A DNA stretch of 64,000 nt, from positions 7,316,001 to 7,380,000 of the forward strand of contig JBBMOL010000022.1 of the NCBI GenBank assembly GCA_037954665.1. The letters run 5' to 3'. The notes under the pieces are model-generated. The model did no database searches and had not been told where the DNA came from. It was given only the letters and a program-made list of their open reading frames with translations. Shown piece by piece: positions 13,143 to 25,521 of the stretch; the stretch's first letter is position 1, and each line of letters opens with the position of its first letter. Both the position numbers and the translations under genes were made by a program. This DNA is from Laguncularia racemosa. Its lineage: Eukaryota; Streptophyta; Magnoliopsida; Myrtales; Combretaceae.

Positions 13143-14008
13143 CTCTGATAGCATTCTTGTCACTTCCCAAAGGGGGGTCTAGAAGTTTTCACTAAAAGCT
13201 ATCATGTCACATGTGTACCTATTACATGATAATTTCTTTACAAGTTAAAGGTTGCAAGATTGAAATTAAATATTTAAACAATTACAACTAATCATATTAC
13301 ATATAATCATATAATAAGAAAACAATTATGGATTCCCATGTTCTCTGGTCAATTAAGATCGTAGAGAATCGGAATCCCCTACTAAAATAGTAAAATGGAA
13401 AAATAATTCTAAATCACACAATTTCAATTTCCACATCAACTTCTTAACAATAATGTTGCATCTAAATAACCTATTGAGATATGTTTTACTCTATCAATCT
13501 TGATTTCCAAAAGCTCTTGTCACATCATATCTTATCCCATCCTATGCTTTTGTGATGTTTCCTGCAAATCAATTTATGAAGGGGTGAGCACATCATGACT
13601 CAGTGAGATGGGAGTGCAATATTCTCAATACTATACACGCATAAGCAATTTTAAACAAGTTTTCAATCATATGCAATGCAACATTGCACGTGATCTTCCG
13701 ATAACCAACATGAAGTCTAGGGTTTATGCCCCCCTTGACTTTAGGTTGGGGATTGACGTCACTACCATCAATGCCCAAGGCTCACAACCCAATTAATTTA
13801 ATCTTATCTCTTTATTAGAAATTGCCTCAAAATTTTAATCCTATAAAACTCAAGTGTAATCAGCACACCGAGTATTAAACACCCTTGAGGGTAGATCAAA
13901 CTTAGAACCATCAAGGCGCGATAATCCCCTAATCACTTAGTTCACTCTTTGCAGAGCAGTTTTCCTACCTAATTACTTCCGATTTTTCCTATAGTAATGA
14001 TAGTCTTT

Positions 14009-15026
14009 TGATGTGCTCAAAACCAAGTCCAAGCACATGCAAATGAATCAAAGAAACAAACCCCAACTCACACACATAAACCGGTTCAGTTGGACAAGAA
14101 ATTGCATGAACCCTATTAGAATTTTGATGAAATCCAAAGGACCAAAGATGCAATCAACAATCCAACAAGCTTAAACTTCACCAAATAACAACAAATACAA
14201 ATGAAATCCACGTGAATTATACCAAGAAGAACAGATCTAATGCCGTGATTTTATCCTCTACTAACAATCACCATTCATGTCACAAATGATTCCAATATTG
14301 ATGATGATATCAAATACTAAAACAATCAATCTCATAACATGATATTTGATCACAATTGCAATCAAAATTCTAAGCAAGAACATCCAAATCAACCCTAGAT
14401 ATGACTCACAAGTGATGAAAAGGAAACACAACAAAGAAGGAATTGATATTACTCACAATTGCCCTTTGTTGCACTCGCCACAATTTCAACTCTTGGAAAT
14501 TGAAATTGATAAGAGAAATTGGATCTAAGGAAACCCTAAGCCCTCTCATGAAAATGTGAAGTGTATTTTGAAAATTTTGGCCTCCTCAAACCCTACTATA
14601 AGCAAGTGTTTATACTTGCTACCCCTAGGGTTAGAAAATGGTCAAAAATTACAAGTATGTCACTTTTAAGGTGGCCGGTCCTAAATGGAAATTATAATAA
14701 AAAATGAAAGTGTCCCAAAAGAAAATACAACATAAAATAGTCTATAGAACAATTACAAAGTACAAAAATATCATAAATCTTCATGAGCCAATGCTTCGGA
14801 ATGGAAACAACTGCAGCGGGTCTTTGATTGTAAATCTAAAGATGTCCCGTAGCCATCAACTAATGTAGGACATATTAGAATCTCATGGAGAATTATTATT
14901 GTACCTGTAAGATTATTTCTCAAATATTTATTAGATGAAAAGATATAAAGTAAAAATATAAGTGATTTGGATCATCATCTAAATCGAGTTCTGGAAGTGT
15001 CGATGGTGCCGGAAATTTTCCCATCA
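14009..15026 (-). repeat. 3' LTR of the pol-deleted gypsy element
   Basis: TG...CA ends. Nearly identical along its length to 18091-19108. The pyrimidine-rich TCTCCTC next to its right end is the complement of the polypurine tract. Contains short shadow ORFs only. Confidence 0.93.
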
Positions 15027-15530
15027 TCTCCTCAGGCTTCTAAACGATTTGCCCTCAAATCTAAAGGCTCTTTTCCTGGACTGAAACCCGATGTTTGGAA
15101 TTGCTTGTTGGTTGAAAATCTGGAAGAGCTATATGTGCTTTTGACTAGTTCCTGGAAAGAACGAACCTTAGGCGGAGACAAAGGAGTCAATAAAATCCGA
15201 GTACCATCCTTTTGAAACATGTAAGTGTTTCTAAACCTATCATGTAACACCTTTCTATCAAATAGCCATGGTCGACCCAGTAGTAAATGAAATGCATACA
15301 TAGGAAGAACATCACAAATAATCTCATCACTATACCGATCTCCTATACTGATCGGTACCATTGCTTGCTATGTAACATGCAAACTACCTTGGTTATCCAA
15401 CCAATGCACTTTATACGGGTTAGGATGAAAGCTAGTGGTTAATTGTAAGTTTTCTACCAATATAGTAGATATGACATTAGTATAACTACCACTATCAATA
15501 AAAAGCATACATAGGTTACCTCGAATCTAA
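15027..15530 (-). pseudogene. gypsy protease with truncated pol tail
   Basis: On the minus strand the catalytic DSG context is visible near 15490-15510 (FIDSGSYTNVIS), followed by the protease C-terminal part ending in LLLGRPWLFDRKVLHD. About 30 residues later the frame reads DLRANRLEA and stops beside the polypurine tract. DLRANRLEA-like sequence normally ends pol, after integrase, so everything from the RT start to the integrase end has been removed. A stop separates the DSG part from the GRPW part. Confidence 0.8.
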
Positions 15531-15739
15531 CAAGGTGTATGGAACAGATTCTCCGTCTATATGTCCTCGGTATCTGGAGAAATAGTCATAACCCTGTATA
15601 ACACATTAATAGGTAAGTATTTTCCTCCCTTTTTATCCCCATGTGTTTCAGCATGTTCATCATTATAATACTCTTGTAAGGCTAAGGATAAATCTGTAGG
15701 CTCGACAGTCTATTCCACATCATCTTCCTCATTACCCTC

Positions 15740-16760
15740 CATGACAGTCATCACCTTTTTATTGGGACACTGTGTAGCTACATGTCCAAATCCCATTCAT
15801 TTGAAATTTTTAATCTGGCGCATCTTCCCACTAGTTGACCCTTGTAACATCTGTCTCAAATTAGATCTAACTACCTCTTTACCTTTCCTAGAAACATTTT
15901 TCTCCTTTTCTGTAGTAGGGATAACTTTGTCTACAACCCTAAAATGCTTACCTCCTCCCTTTGACCCACCCAACTGACCAACAACCCCCATAGGCTTTGT
16001 ATTAGCTCCTAGTAACCTGGAATGAATAGGATCGCCTCTGTCTTTCCACTTTCAAGGCTAACTATATAGCCTCATCAAGTGTACTATATCTTTGAAGCTC
16101 AACTACACAAGCTATCTTATACTTCAACCCAGATACAAAACGTGCTAGGGTTTGTTCAGGAGATTCAACTAATCCACATCTGATCACTAGTGTCTCAAAC
16201 TCATGTATGTAGTCATCCACTATTTTACCCCCCCTGTCTCAGTGTCTGGAGACGCATAAATAACTCCTGCCTGTAGTGTTCCGATACAAACCTCTTCCTC
16301 AAAGCTCATTTCATGTCTCTCCAAGTGTGTATTTCGGTCTCTCCATCCCTTTGCCTACTGATCTCCATATTTTTCCACCACAAAGCAGCATACCCTATGA
16401 ACTCTACAGTTGCAAGACGTACCCTGGAGTCATCATCAATCTCATAACACTCGAAAAAACCCTCAACTTTGTCTTCCCAATCTAGGTAATCATCAGTGAA
16501 ACCCCTACCATCAAATGAAGGCATATATAGCTTCACATATTCTAATCCTCGAGGTAGTCTAAATTCCCTATCTAGGTATAGATTAACCCCAAAATTATCA
16601 TCTCTGTCTTCCCTAAGAGCATGATAATCTCCTTCTACTCTTCTCCCTAAATTTCCTCCAACTGCCGCTTCTCTCTGGACATTCTGAGGAGCTACTCTAG
16701 GTGGTGCCTGGAGGTTTGCAATGTCATCCTATCAATCCTTGTTGCTAATGTAGCAACAAT
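15740..16760 (-). pseudogene. gypsy gag remnant
   Basis: Minus-strand frames show a capsid-type segment (LYMPSFDGRGFTDDYLDWEDKVEGFFECYEI... ALWWKN, 16536-16306), a basic linker and a damaged CCHC knuckle with GFGHVATQCPNKKV near 15750-15800. Several stops and frameshifts separate these pieces, so no full-length Gag can be made. It matches the gag of the element at 24617-31853 in layout but is clearly diverged. Confidence 0.8.
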
Positions 16761-16879
16761 TGTGGTAAGGTCCTAAAGTTATTCATCTAGAGTTTTTCCA
16801 CTTGTATTTCGACGACCTGGTCTGCCACTCACTTGGCTATTGGCCTCATTACCAATGCCCCCATTTACACTGTCATTTA

Positions 16880-18072
16880 ACATGTTTGTGGATGCGATTT
16901 ATTTGAAGTACAAATGTAATCTCAAATAATTGTAGCACACTCCCTTCACTTCACTACGTCACAATAACACGTTTGGATAACAACACACACACTTGTACAC
17001 CCACGGTGCAACAAGTCACCAATGCAACAAATACTTCTTGTCACTTCAAGTATAGTAAAATAATTGAAGCACAAATAAATACTTCCAAGTAGTTAAGAAA
17101 TTAAATTCAATTAACAAGTGTTTAAGTAATGAAACTCAATAACTTTCACACTTTAAATGCCTTTTTTTTTTTTCGAATTTCAAACTTCACTACTTAATTT
17201 CCTTTCTTAACCATGGCACACACTCACACTTTAGCCTCAATGTGCAACACCTTACTCCACACAACTCCACAAATTCACACCGCCACTCACACCACACATA
17301 TACACGTTGCAACCACTTCAACCACCACTACATACACACAACACTTCATGGTGCAAATTACCTTTCACTCAACATACACCAAAACTCATGCCACATGCAT
17401 ACACTCTTCACTAATTTAACAAAAACACAACTCCACAATACGGCAACAAATTCAAATGAACATCCTTAATGCACTTTCTACAAATGGTAAGATTCAATTT
17501 CAAATTCAAATGAAATGTAATCAATACCACTCAATAACTACTTCAAACTTAAGGGATGTATTTGAATTTCAAATGATTTCCTATTTTTTTCCACTCAAAT
17601 TCAAATCTAGAAATTGTAAAAGACAATCACAATTCCAAAATCATCAACACTCCATTCAATCTTCTTTGCTTTCAAAATTCAAACTACAATCTTGAAATCA
17701 TCAACTCTCCATTTACTCTTCTTTGTTTTTCAAATTGTTCCACTTTTCCCAAGTGATCACAAATGATCACAAAGAAACACAACTCTTCCTCACGGCAAGC
17801 TCAAGGACACTATGTTGCAACTCCTTCAATCAACACACACAATACGCCACACATTCATACACACACATACATGCCCTTCTACTCACGATGATCTCAACAA
17901 CACATGAGCTACAACAAGATTTACAATTCCACTTCAACAAACAACAAATTCAACTCCTCAATACCACAATTAAGCAACTCAATCCTCCACAAACATATAA
18001 TTTTGGATCAAAAGAAATGAACAACCCTAATTGAAAGTGAAGATCACGAAAATTCCCTTCTCTTAAACCTCA
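16880..18072 (-). other. Untranslated leader of the pol-deleted element
   Basis: About 1.2 kb between gag and the PBS. The plus strand is rich in CACA/ACACTC words, with a T run near 17161-17174. The His/Thr-rich ORFs in it are by-products of base composition. Confidence 0.6.
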
Positions 18073-18085
18073 AGCTCTAATACCA
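18073..18085 (-). other. Primer-binding site, tRNA-iMet type (one mismatch)
   Basis: The minus strand reads TGGTATTAGAGCT, differing from TGGTATCAGAGC by one C-to-T change, five bases inside the LTR at 18091. Confidence 0.85.
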
Positions 18086-18090
18086 AAAGA

Positions 18091-19108
18091 TGATGTGCTC
18101 AAAACCAAGTCCAAGCACATCCAAATGAATCAAAGAAACAAACCCTAACTCTCACACATAAACCGGTTCAATTGGACTAGAAATTGCATGAACCCTATTA
18201 GAATTTTGATGAAATCCAAAGGACCAAAGATACAATCAACAATCCAATAAGGTTAAACTTCACCAAATAACAACAAATACAAATGAAATCCACGTGAATT
18301 ATACCAAGAAGAACAAATCTAATGCCATGATTTTATCCTCTACCAACAATCACCATTCACGTCACAAATGATTCCAATATTGATGATGATATTAAATACT
18401 AAAACAATCAATCTCATAACATGATATTTGATCACAATTGCAATCAAAATTCTGAGCAAGAACATCCAAATCAACCCTAGATATGACTCACAAGTGATGA
18501 AAAGGAAACACGACAAAGAAGGAATTGATATTACTCACAATTGCCCTTTGTTGCACTCGCCACAATTTCAACTCTTGGAAATTGAAATCGATAAGAGAAA
18601 TTGGATCTAAGGAAACCCTAAGCCCTCTCATGAAAATGTGAAGTGTATTATGAAAATTCTAACCTCCTCAAACCCTACTATAAGCAAATATTTATACTTG
18701 CTACCTCTAGGGTTAAAAAATGGTCAAAAATTACAAGTATGCCACTTTTAAGGTGGCCGGTCCTAAATGGAAATTACAATAAAAAATGAAAGTGTCCCAA
18801 AAGAAAATACAACATAAAATAGTCCATAGAACAATTACAAAGTACAAAAATATCATAAATCTTCATGAGCCAATGCTTCAGAATGGAAACAACCGCAGCA
18901 GGTCTTTGATTCTAAATCTGAAGATGTCCCGTGGCCATCACCTTGTGTAGGACATATTGGCATACCATAGAGAATTATTATTGTACCTGTAAGATTATTT
19001 CTCAAATATTTATTAGATGAAAAGATATAAAGTAAAAATATAAGTGATTTGGATCATCATCTAAATCAAGTTCTAAAAGTGTCGATGGTGCCGGAAATTT
19101 TCCCATCA
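18091..19108 (-). repeat. 5' LTR of the pol-deleted gypsy element
   Basis: TG...CA, 1018 bp, same length as 14009-15026 with scattered single-base differences. It is the promoter-bearing copy because the PBS lies directly to its left. Confidence 0.93.
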
Positions 19109-21331
19109 TCTTTGATTTCATGCAATGCCTCGTGCAATGCAAGTCCAATTTTAGTTAGGTCCAATCCTTTAATTAATTGGCTCGAGATGATCAATTAGTG
19201 TATACGTACAAGCTAATCCACATTAAAGACAATAAACTATTAAAACACTTATGGAACACAATTTCAAGCGCAAACAAAAAGAAACCAAGTCAATCCTACA
19301 AGTAAAACAATTCACATTTTATATTTACATTCACAACAACATGAAGAGTCAAGCATTACATGTTAAGGATAAAGCAAGGAAGACTATCAAGCAAACGAAA
19401 CAAACAAAATCAATATGAAGTAAATTTTAAAAATGAATCAACATACGAGGCCAGATCAATAATAGTACACTATAGCCCAATCTCATCAACCATTAAATCA
19501 ACCACCCGGGATTGATTAACAATTCTTATTCCTTGGCAACAATCAAGTCATTCCATTACTCAAGCGCCCAATCCTCTACATTCAAGAAGTAAATAGGGCA
19601 TCCAAATGTGCACCTATCCAATATCCTCAACTTATCCCACCACACCAACCACTCATTCCATCCCTCAAACATCAAAACCCCAAAATTTATAAAAATTATT
19701 ATTATTATTATTATTATAAAAATAATACACTATACCAAGTGAAATTAGTAAATAATCCAATACATTATATTAAATTATACTCGTGTATTAATCCTAAATC
19801 CCTATATACACTTTATTTGTGTTTTATACATAAACTTATTGAATTAGGAAAAATATATATCTATATCCAAATAAACATAGCTAAGGTGGTTTCAATTAAG
19901 AAAAAAAGACAAGAAAATAAATAAATAAGTAAATTAGGTGAGCTTGTCTCCTAATTTCCTTACCATTTCTTCTTCCTTTTTTCTTTTTTACTTATAGTGA
20001 TCAATAATTTAAAAATGATAAACTCTATAATCATTAATGTATACGTATATAAATATACATATGTATTCATGCAGTCAATAATTAATATATCTATATATAT
20101 GTATTTATATTTTGGATGCGTATATACATTTATTCTATGTTATACTTAAATTTTCTTTTTATAAGCTATTATTAACTATATATATTGCATATACATACAT
20201 GCATTTATTGGAAGAAAGAAAATTGAGAAAAAAGGAAAAGAAAAGACAACAAAAGTACACGTAGAAGAAAGGGAAAGAAATGAGAAAAAAGAAGGAAAGA
20301 AAAGAAAGGAACTCATACGAAGGAAAAGGGAATTAGAGAAAGGAAATTAATTATCATAATGCCACAGTAACTAAACACAGTAGATTGTACACATATATAA
20401 CTATATTATAAGTAATATATAAATATTGTAGTATATCATAAAATTTCCCACTTACCTTAATCCTTAGCTTTTAAAACTTCAAATAACTCTTGGAAAGTCA
20501 CATGAATTCGAATTTTTCACCTAATAATAAGCAAACAATGAACTTAAAACTAGTTCTAATAGTTAAACTTACTAAAACTTAAAATAGAAATTAAATCTAT
20601 ATATTTTTTAAATTCATATGGATTTTAGCTTAAATTTGGAGTTTAAAATTTATTTAATAAGTGGGGTCTTGATGCGAAGTACTCCTTTCAAGGATCATAA
20701 TGGCACTTATGATTTTTGATTTGGAGTTAATATGAAAAAGATATGGATTTTTGAAATTTGGAGGGGAGTTTTCATTTCTAACCAAAGGAATGAAAACGGA
20801 GAAGAGAAAGGAAGAAAAAAGAAAAGAAAGGAGAGGGAGAGAGTTTGATGAGAGAAGAAGGAAAAAAAATGAGGAGAACAAGGAGATGGAGTAATTTATA
20901 GGAAAATAGGTAAATATCTAATTAGTGGTTCAATTAGTACGTATATTATTATTTTATTAAATTATCTAAATTATTATATTTTTATACAAAAATTTATGTG
21001 TATACTAAATAAAATATTTTGAATATAACTATACACTTAAAAATTCTCTAAAATTTTAATTTTTACTTATTATTTGTGATAATTACTTAACAGATCATGT
21101 TTTATTTTTCAATTTTAAAGTCCATTATTATTTGTTATATAATTTCTGTTATACGTAAATTCTTAAAATAGTATTAATATATTATAGTGATTTAATTTTT
21201 TATTATTAATTTTCTCAAAAAATTTTGAATAACGAAAATGTTATTCTTACTACTCTAATTTAAAAATAATTATTGTTTTATTTATTTTCTTTAATTTTTG
21301 TATAATTTTTTGAAATTTCTAAAGCGTTACA

Positions 21332-22043
21332 GAATCGATAAAAGAAATTTCGCTTCTAATCTCTGAATTATAGACCGGACTAATAACTAATAATGTAGTC
21401 CATGATAGTGTATGTCTTTTATACTCGGATGCTATGAAATAAAACTGTAGAATGGCTATCTACAACTACCATTGGGCCGCTTAATACTTTCTTTCCCACA
21501 GCCACACCAACCACACTCTCTCTCATTCATTGTATTGCATGTGATCTTGATTAAAATTACTTATTATTTCTTTTCTGGTGCAACCTGCAGCTGCAAACTA
21601 ACATGCTGAATAGGTATTTGGTTCTCATAATCTAATGTTGTTTATTATATTGTTGGAATTTGGTTATCAGCCTATGTGTAATTATGAATAGGAAAGATAA
21701 TAAATAAAGAGCTGAAGGGTATTATTAATATATACGTATATCTTTACATGCAAATCATGTCATTTACACAAGCTGTGTGGCTTTTCATATGGAACCTGTA
21801 GTACATTCTATAAAGAATAGGTTCGTACAAGCATTTTCCTGCATGAACTATAAAATTATATAAATTGCCAAAACCAGGAATGGTGGTCCCTATTGATTGA
21901 ACTTTTACATATTTTCACTACTAACAAGAAAATTTACCTTCTTAGGTTATATATAATTTGCTTTTGACCTCTATTGCCCCTGTTGAGGAGGAATCACAAA
22001 AGTAACTTATAAAGATTTAGACAAAAAATGAATTTTAGTGTAA
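21332..22043. other. AT-rich spacer between two long LTRs
   Basis: No gene, RNA gene or repeat recognised. Confidence 0.5.
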
Positions 22044-24610
22044 TGTATTGATAGGGGCATGGTAAAATTGATTAAAAGCTATCAAGTCACATATGTATTC
22101 ATTATATGATAACCTCTTTGCGAGTTAGAGGTTTCAAAATTCTATATAAATATTCAATTATTAAATCTAATAATTTCACATATAACTACATAATATGAAA
22201 ATAACTATAGAATCCAATACTCCATAATTCACTAAAAATGCAAAAAGTCAAAATCCCTACCAAACAATATAATGGGTAGTCACTAAATAGTCTTAGGTTA
22301 AAAAAAAAATTATCTATATTTGAGTTCCAAAGAATAGGAATTTAAGTTTCATAACTAAATAATCCTCTACTATACCTTTTGTATTATCTATCTTGAATTG
22401 GGTAGCTCTCATTTGCACTAAGTTATATCTCATCCCAAACTACTATGATGTATCTTGTAAAAAAATTTGTTGAAGGATGAGCATACACTATAACTTCGTG
22501 AGATGGAAACTTAATATTCTCATTATTACTATACAAACATATGCAAATTAACAAACATATAGTACGTACGGGTAACTATGTGTAATGTAAACATTGCATG
22601 TGGGTTTTTAGTATTTGTCATAAAGTTTGTAAGCCCCCCCTCCTCCTCCTCGTCCCCGTCCCCAACTATGAGTTGAGGATTTAATCACTACCATCGATGT
22701 CCGAGATTGTCCAAACCAAACTTGCCAAATACACAACTATTCCAATAGATCAAATGAGATTTTCCCCTGGTGTAACTTCACACAAGAAGCTCACAAATCC
22801 AAAGTCGTAGGCTAGGAACATTTGGTTTCATTACTAACATAATGATCTCCACATCACTTTGTTTGCAAATGGCAAAACAAAATTTCTCTTAAACTAAGCA
22901 AATACTCTCTATCTATTATCTAACAATTGTAGCCTTCAAAATCAATGCAAATGTTTTGTGTAATGCATGATAAATTTTAACTTGTCTAAATATTTTTAGT
23001 TCCATTTATTTTTAGCTAACCAACCAATTATTGTGTAACAATGTACATTTCATATCAAGATAATAAGCATAAGAAATGTAACATTCTCAATTCAATCCCC
23101 CTTATCACACCCTACATGATACCCTAAATATGACAACTAGCTACGATTACTTAACCCTAGTTAGGCAACTGTGAAGTGTCTAAACTAATCATCTAAACTT
23201 TACCAAACATCTAAATAAAAAGCCTTGAAGAAGGCTTAGATGCAACTCATTCACCTATACAAATATTGGTCATCGACCATTAAGTTTTACCTATAATTGC
23301 TTTACTTACATAAGAATCAAAAGTAAACTTTAACAAGGTCTTATGACACAATGGCCCAATACAAAAAGTCTGGCCTAAAGAAGTAATACAAGAGATACAT
23401 TCATCTAAAGGTCTTTAAGGAATTCTAAGTTATCACTCATCCTTGCTTCTTTTCTTTCCCACCCAAGTGTTTACAGTACTTATAGTAGTGATTATCCTCA
23501 ATGGGAAGGTTCTATAGTCTTAGCCTGCATTAGAAAGTCTAGAGGGGAGTAAGCAACCCCAACTTAGTGAGATGAAAGTGCAACACTCTCAATATTTTAA
23601 TGCACAAGTGAAGCCAAGCAATTTTTCATCCATAATGCTATGCATGACTAACCATATGCAGCGTAAAATCACACACAAATTTTCGATAACCAATATGAAG
23701 TTTAGGGTTTAACACCCTCACTTAACTTTAGGTTAGACATTCTCATAACCATTAGTACCCAAGTACTTTATCTTACTTAATTCTCATCTTCTCATTTGAT
23801 CAATTAATCTTTAGTCTTTTACCTCTTATACTCAAGATGCCTTAAATGCACACTTAAGTACTCAAACTCTTAATGACAAGCAAAACCCTTAAATGTATTC
23901 CATCAATGGTACGACAACCCCCAAGTCATTTAATTCACCAATGGTGGAACAATAATCCTCAACTGATTACTTCTTACTCATCCTTTAGAAGTGATGGCCT
24001 TCAACAAAATGCAATGTCTTATGCAATGCACATCAAATTTTAGTTAAGTCTAATCCTTTAGTTAGTTTATTCGGGGCAATCAAACAATATATAATCATAA
24101 ACCATTCCACATCAAGGCTAAGCTAAGAAAACATATGTCATAGTTCACATCATTCAATCACTTAAGCATTCAAGCATCATTGCTCATGAACAAAGCAAAG
24201 CAACTAAAGGTATCCTAGTTTTCACTTGATAGCATAACAATGGTAACTAAACATCAGACCCCCTTCAAACATTCACCATCTATCTTACCCAAATCAATTA
24301 TCCCTCTACTTCCTTCACTATCGAGACATCTAATATTCATAAGACCAAGCACACCTGCAAGTCAATATACATACTAGTATATATTTATTCTAACTGCATT
24401 TACCTATGATAAAGTGAGGATGGAAATAGTGTTGCTCATACACATGCTTATAATTCTTTCACCTTAAGCATTTATAGATATAAGTATATAAATAGTTATC
24501 TGTATGATCTTATATACAAACTTAGCTTGTCCAAAAATATTTACATACATATGTATACTAACCTATGGGAGGAAAAATAGGTTTATATGCCTTACTTTAG
24601 TAAGGTTACA
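22044..24610 (-). repeat. Diverged long LTR related to 13158-21331
   Basis: It shares, in the same order and strand, several blocks with the 13158-21331 LTR: the TTAAAAGCTATCA..TCACAT block near the left end, the GTGAGATGG..AATATTCTC block, the GATAACCAA..ATGAAGT..TAGGGTTTA block, and the ATGCAATG..TTTTAGTTA block. It ends GGTTACA at 24610, giving TGTAACC on the minus strand. Two of the blocks occur twice (about 22490-22710 and 23540-23780), so it contains an internal duplication. No coding sequence. Confidence 0.45.
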
Positions 24611-24616
24611 TAGTTC

Positions 24617-25521
24617 TGATACGAACCACGCCAACTCGTGACGAAACCCAATACCAATACGTTCGGAAATTCGTTGCCTAAGACGCCCAAACACCTAAAG
24701 TGGAAAACCGCAACCCGTTGTCTATAAGCAAGACAAGAACCTTGGTATAATAGTGAAGACGCCACAATCGGGATGGAAAACCGATTGATAAGTCGGGATG
24801 AACGCCACGGAAATCAATCCGATAAGTTCGAATTAAGTTCTTGAAGAACCAAGAGAGGTGCCTCTCAAAAGTGTTTAATGTTCAATGATGTCTCCTCCAA
24901 TGTTCTAAACCCTAGGAGCTTTTATACTAGGGTTACAATTCGTGTAAAAAACAAGTCCAAAACGACGTAGTTTAGTTAAGTGACATAAAAACGCGAAACA
25001 GAACAAGCTGGCCGATAGGGGATACACGGCCTGTGTACACGCACGTGTACTTTGGCCGTGTACTTGTCTGTGCAACTTCTGGCAACATACACGCCCGTGT
25101 ACTTTGACCGTGTATCTGTCTGTGCAACTTCTGGCAACATACACGCCCGTGTACTTTAGCCGTGTATCTTTCTGTGGATTTGCTTGACTCCATACACGGC
25201 CGTGCCTTTTAACCGTGTATCTAGCCGTGTATGATTCTAGGCAATCTTGAGAGTCCTACACGGCCGTGCCTTGAAAGTACACGCCCTCTTCAACCCGTGT
25301 CCGGTGTGACTTGTATAAGAGCAAGGGTCTTCCTATGGTTGTTCCAATCCATTCCAACTTCATGATTGCCCCAATCCTTCCCGGCTTCATGGACATCCTT
25401 TATCAACCCGTTAAGTGCTTCCTTGAGTCGTTTCGCTCGACTTCTTGTGATCGGTCCAGGTGGCACTTCAAGAGGATCTACATTCCTTCTTCCGGCTTGA
25501 CTCTCATCATGGATCTCATCA
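24617..25521 (-). repeat. 3' LTR (905 bp) of the complete gypsy element
   Basis: TG...CA ends, about 99% identical to 30949-31853. The TATA box (GTATAAAAG on minus) lies at 24919-24928 and the GC-rich inverted-word array at about 25018-25310. The last 77 or so codons of pol are encoded inside this LTR. Confidence 0.95.

Larger units (their letters stand above)
14009..19108 (-). mobile_element. Complete but pol-deleted (non-autonomous) gypsy element, 5.1 kb
   Basis: Two 1018-bp LTRs (14009-15026 and 18091-19108) flank a 3064-bp interior and the whole is bracketed by TCTTT target duplications (14004-14008, 19109-19113). The minus-strand order is 5' LTR (right copy), PBS, a leader of about 1.1 kb, gag, degenerate zinc knuckle, protease, a short C-terminal remnant, a purine-rich tract and the 3' LTR. 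RT, RNase H and integrase are missing. The LTRs differ at a modest number of sites, so insertion was fairly recent. It could be an internal deletion derivative moved in trans, or a copy deleted after insertion. Confidence 0.92.
13158..21331 (-). repeat. Long gypsy-type LTR (about 3.07 kb), split by a nested element
   Basis: On the minus strand it begins TGTAACGC (21331) and ends GGGAAGTGACA (13158). Just inside is a PBS-like TGCTATCAGAGC (13143-13155), one mismatch from the tRNA-iMet complement, so this would be a 5' LTR. The complete element at 14009-19108 interrupts it. Removing that insertion rejoins 14008 to 19114, and the rejoined sequence resembles the uninterrupted relative near 23985-24060 (gatggcctt...atgcaatg...). 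A low-complexity purine-rich stretch at 20200-20880 yields only a meaningless low-complexity ORF. No 3' partner was identified. Confidence 0.55.

Noticed and set aside
17213..18034. His/Thr-rich plus-strand ORFs
   Set aside because: Antisense to the leader of a retrotransposon, caused by CACA-rich sequence.
20654..20881. Minus ORF that looks like a signal peptide plus Ser/Leu tract
   Set aside because: Lies in a purine-rich low-complexity part of an LTR.
25018..25310. Regularly spaced palindromic words suggesting a CRISPR-like array
   Set aside because: Spacing is uneven, words vary, the site is in a plant LTR U3 and there are no cas genes.
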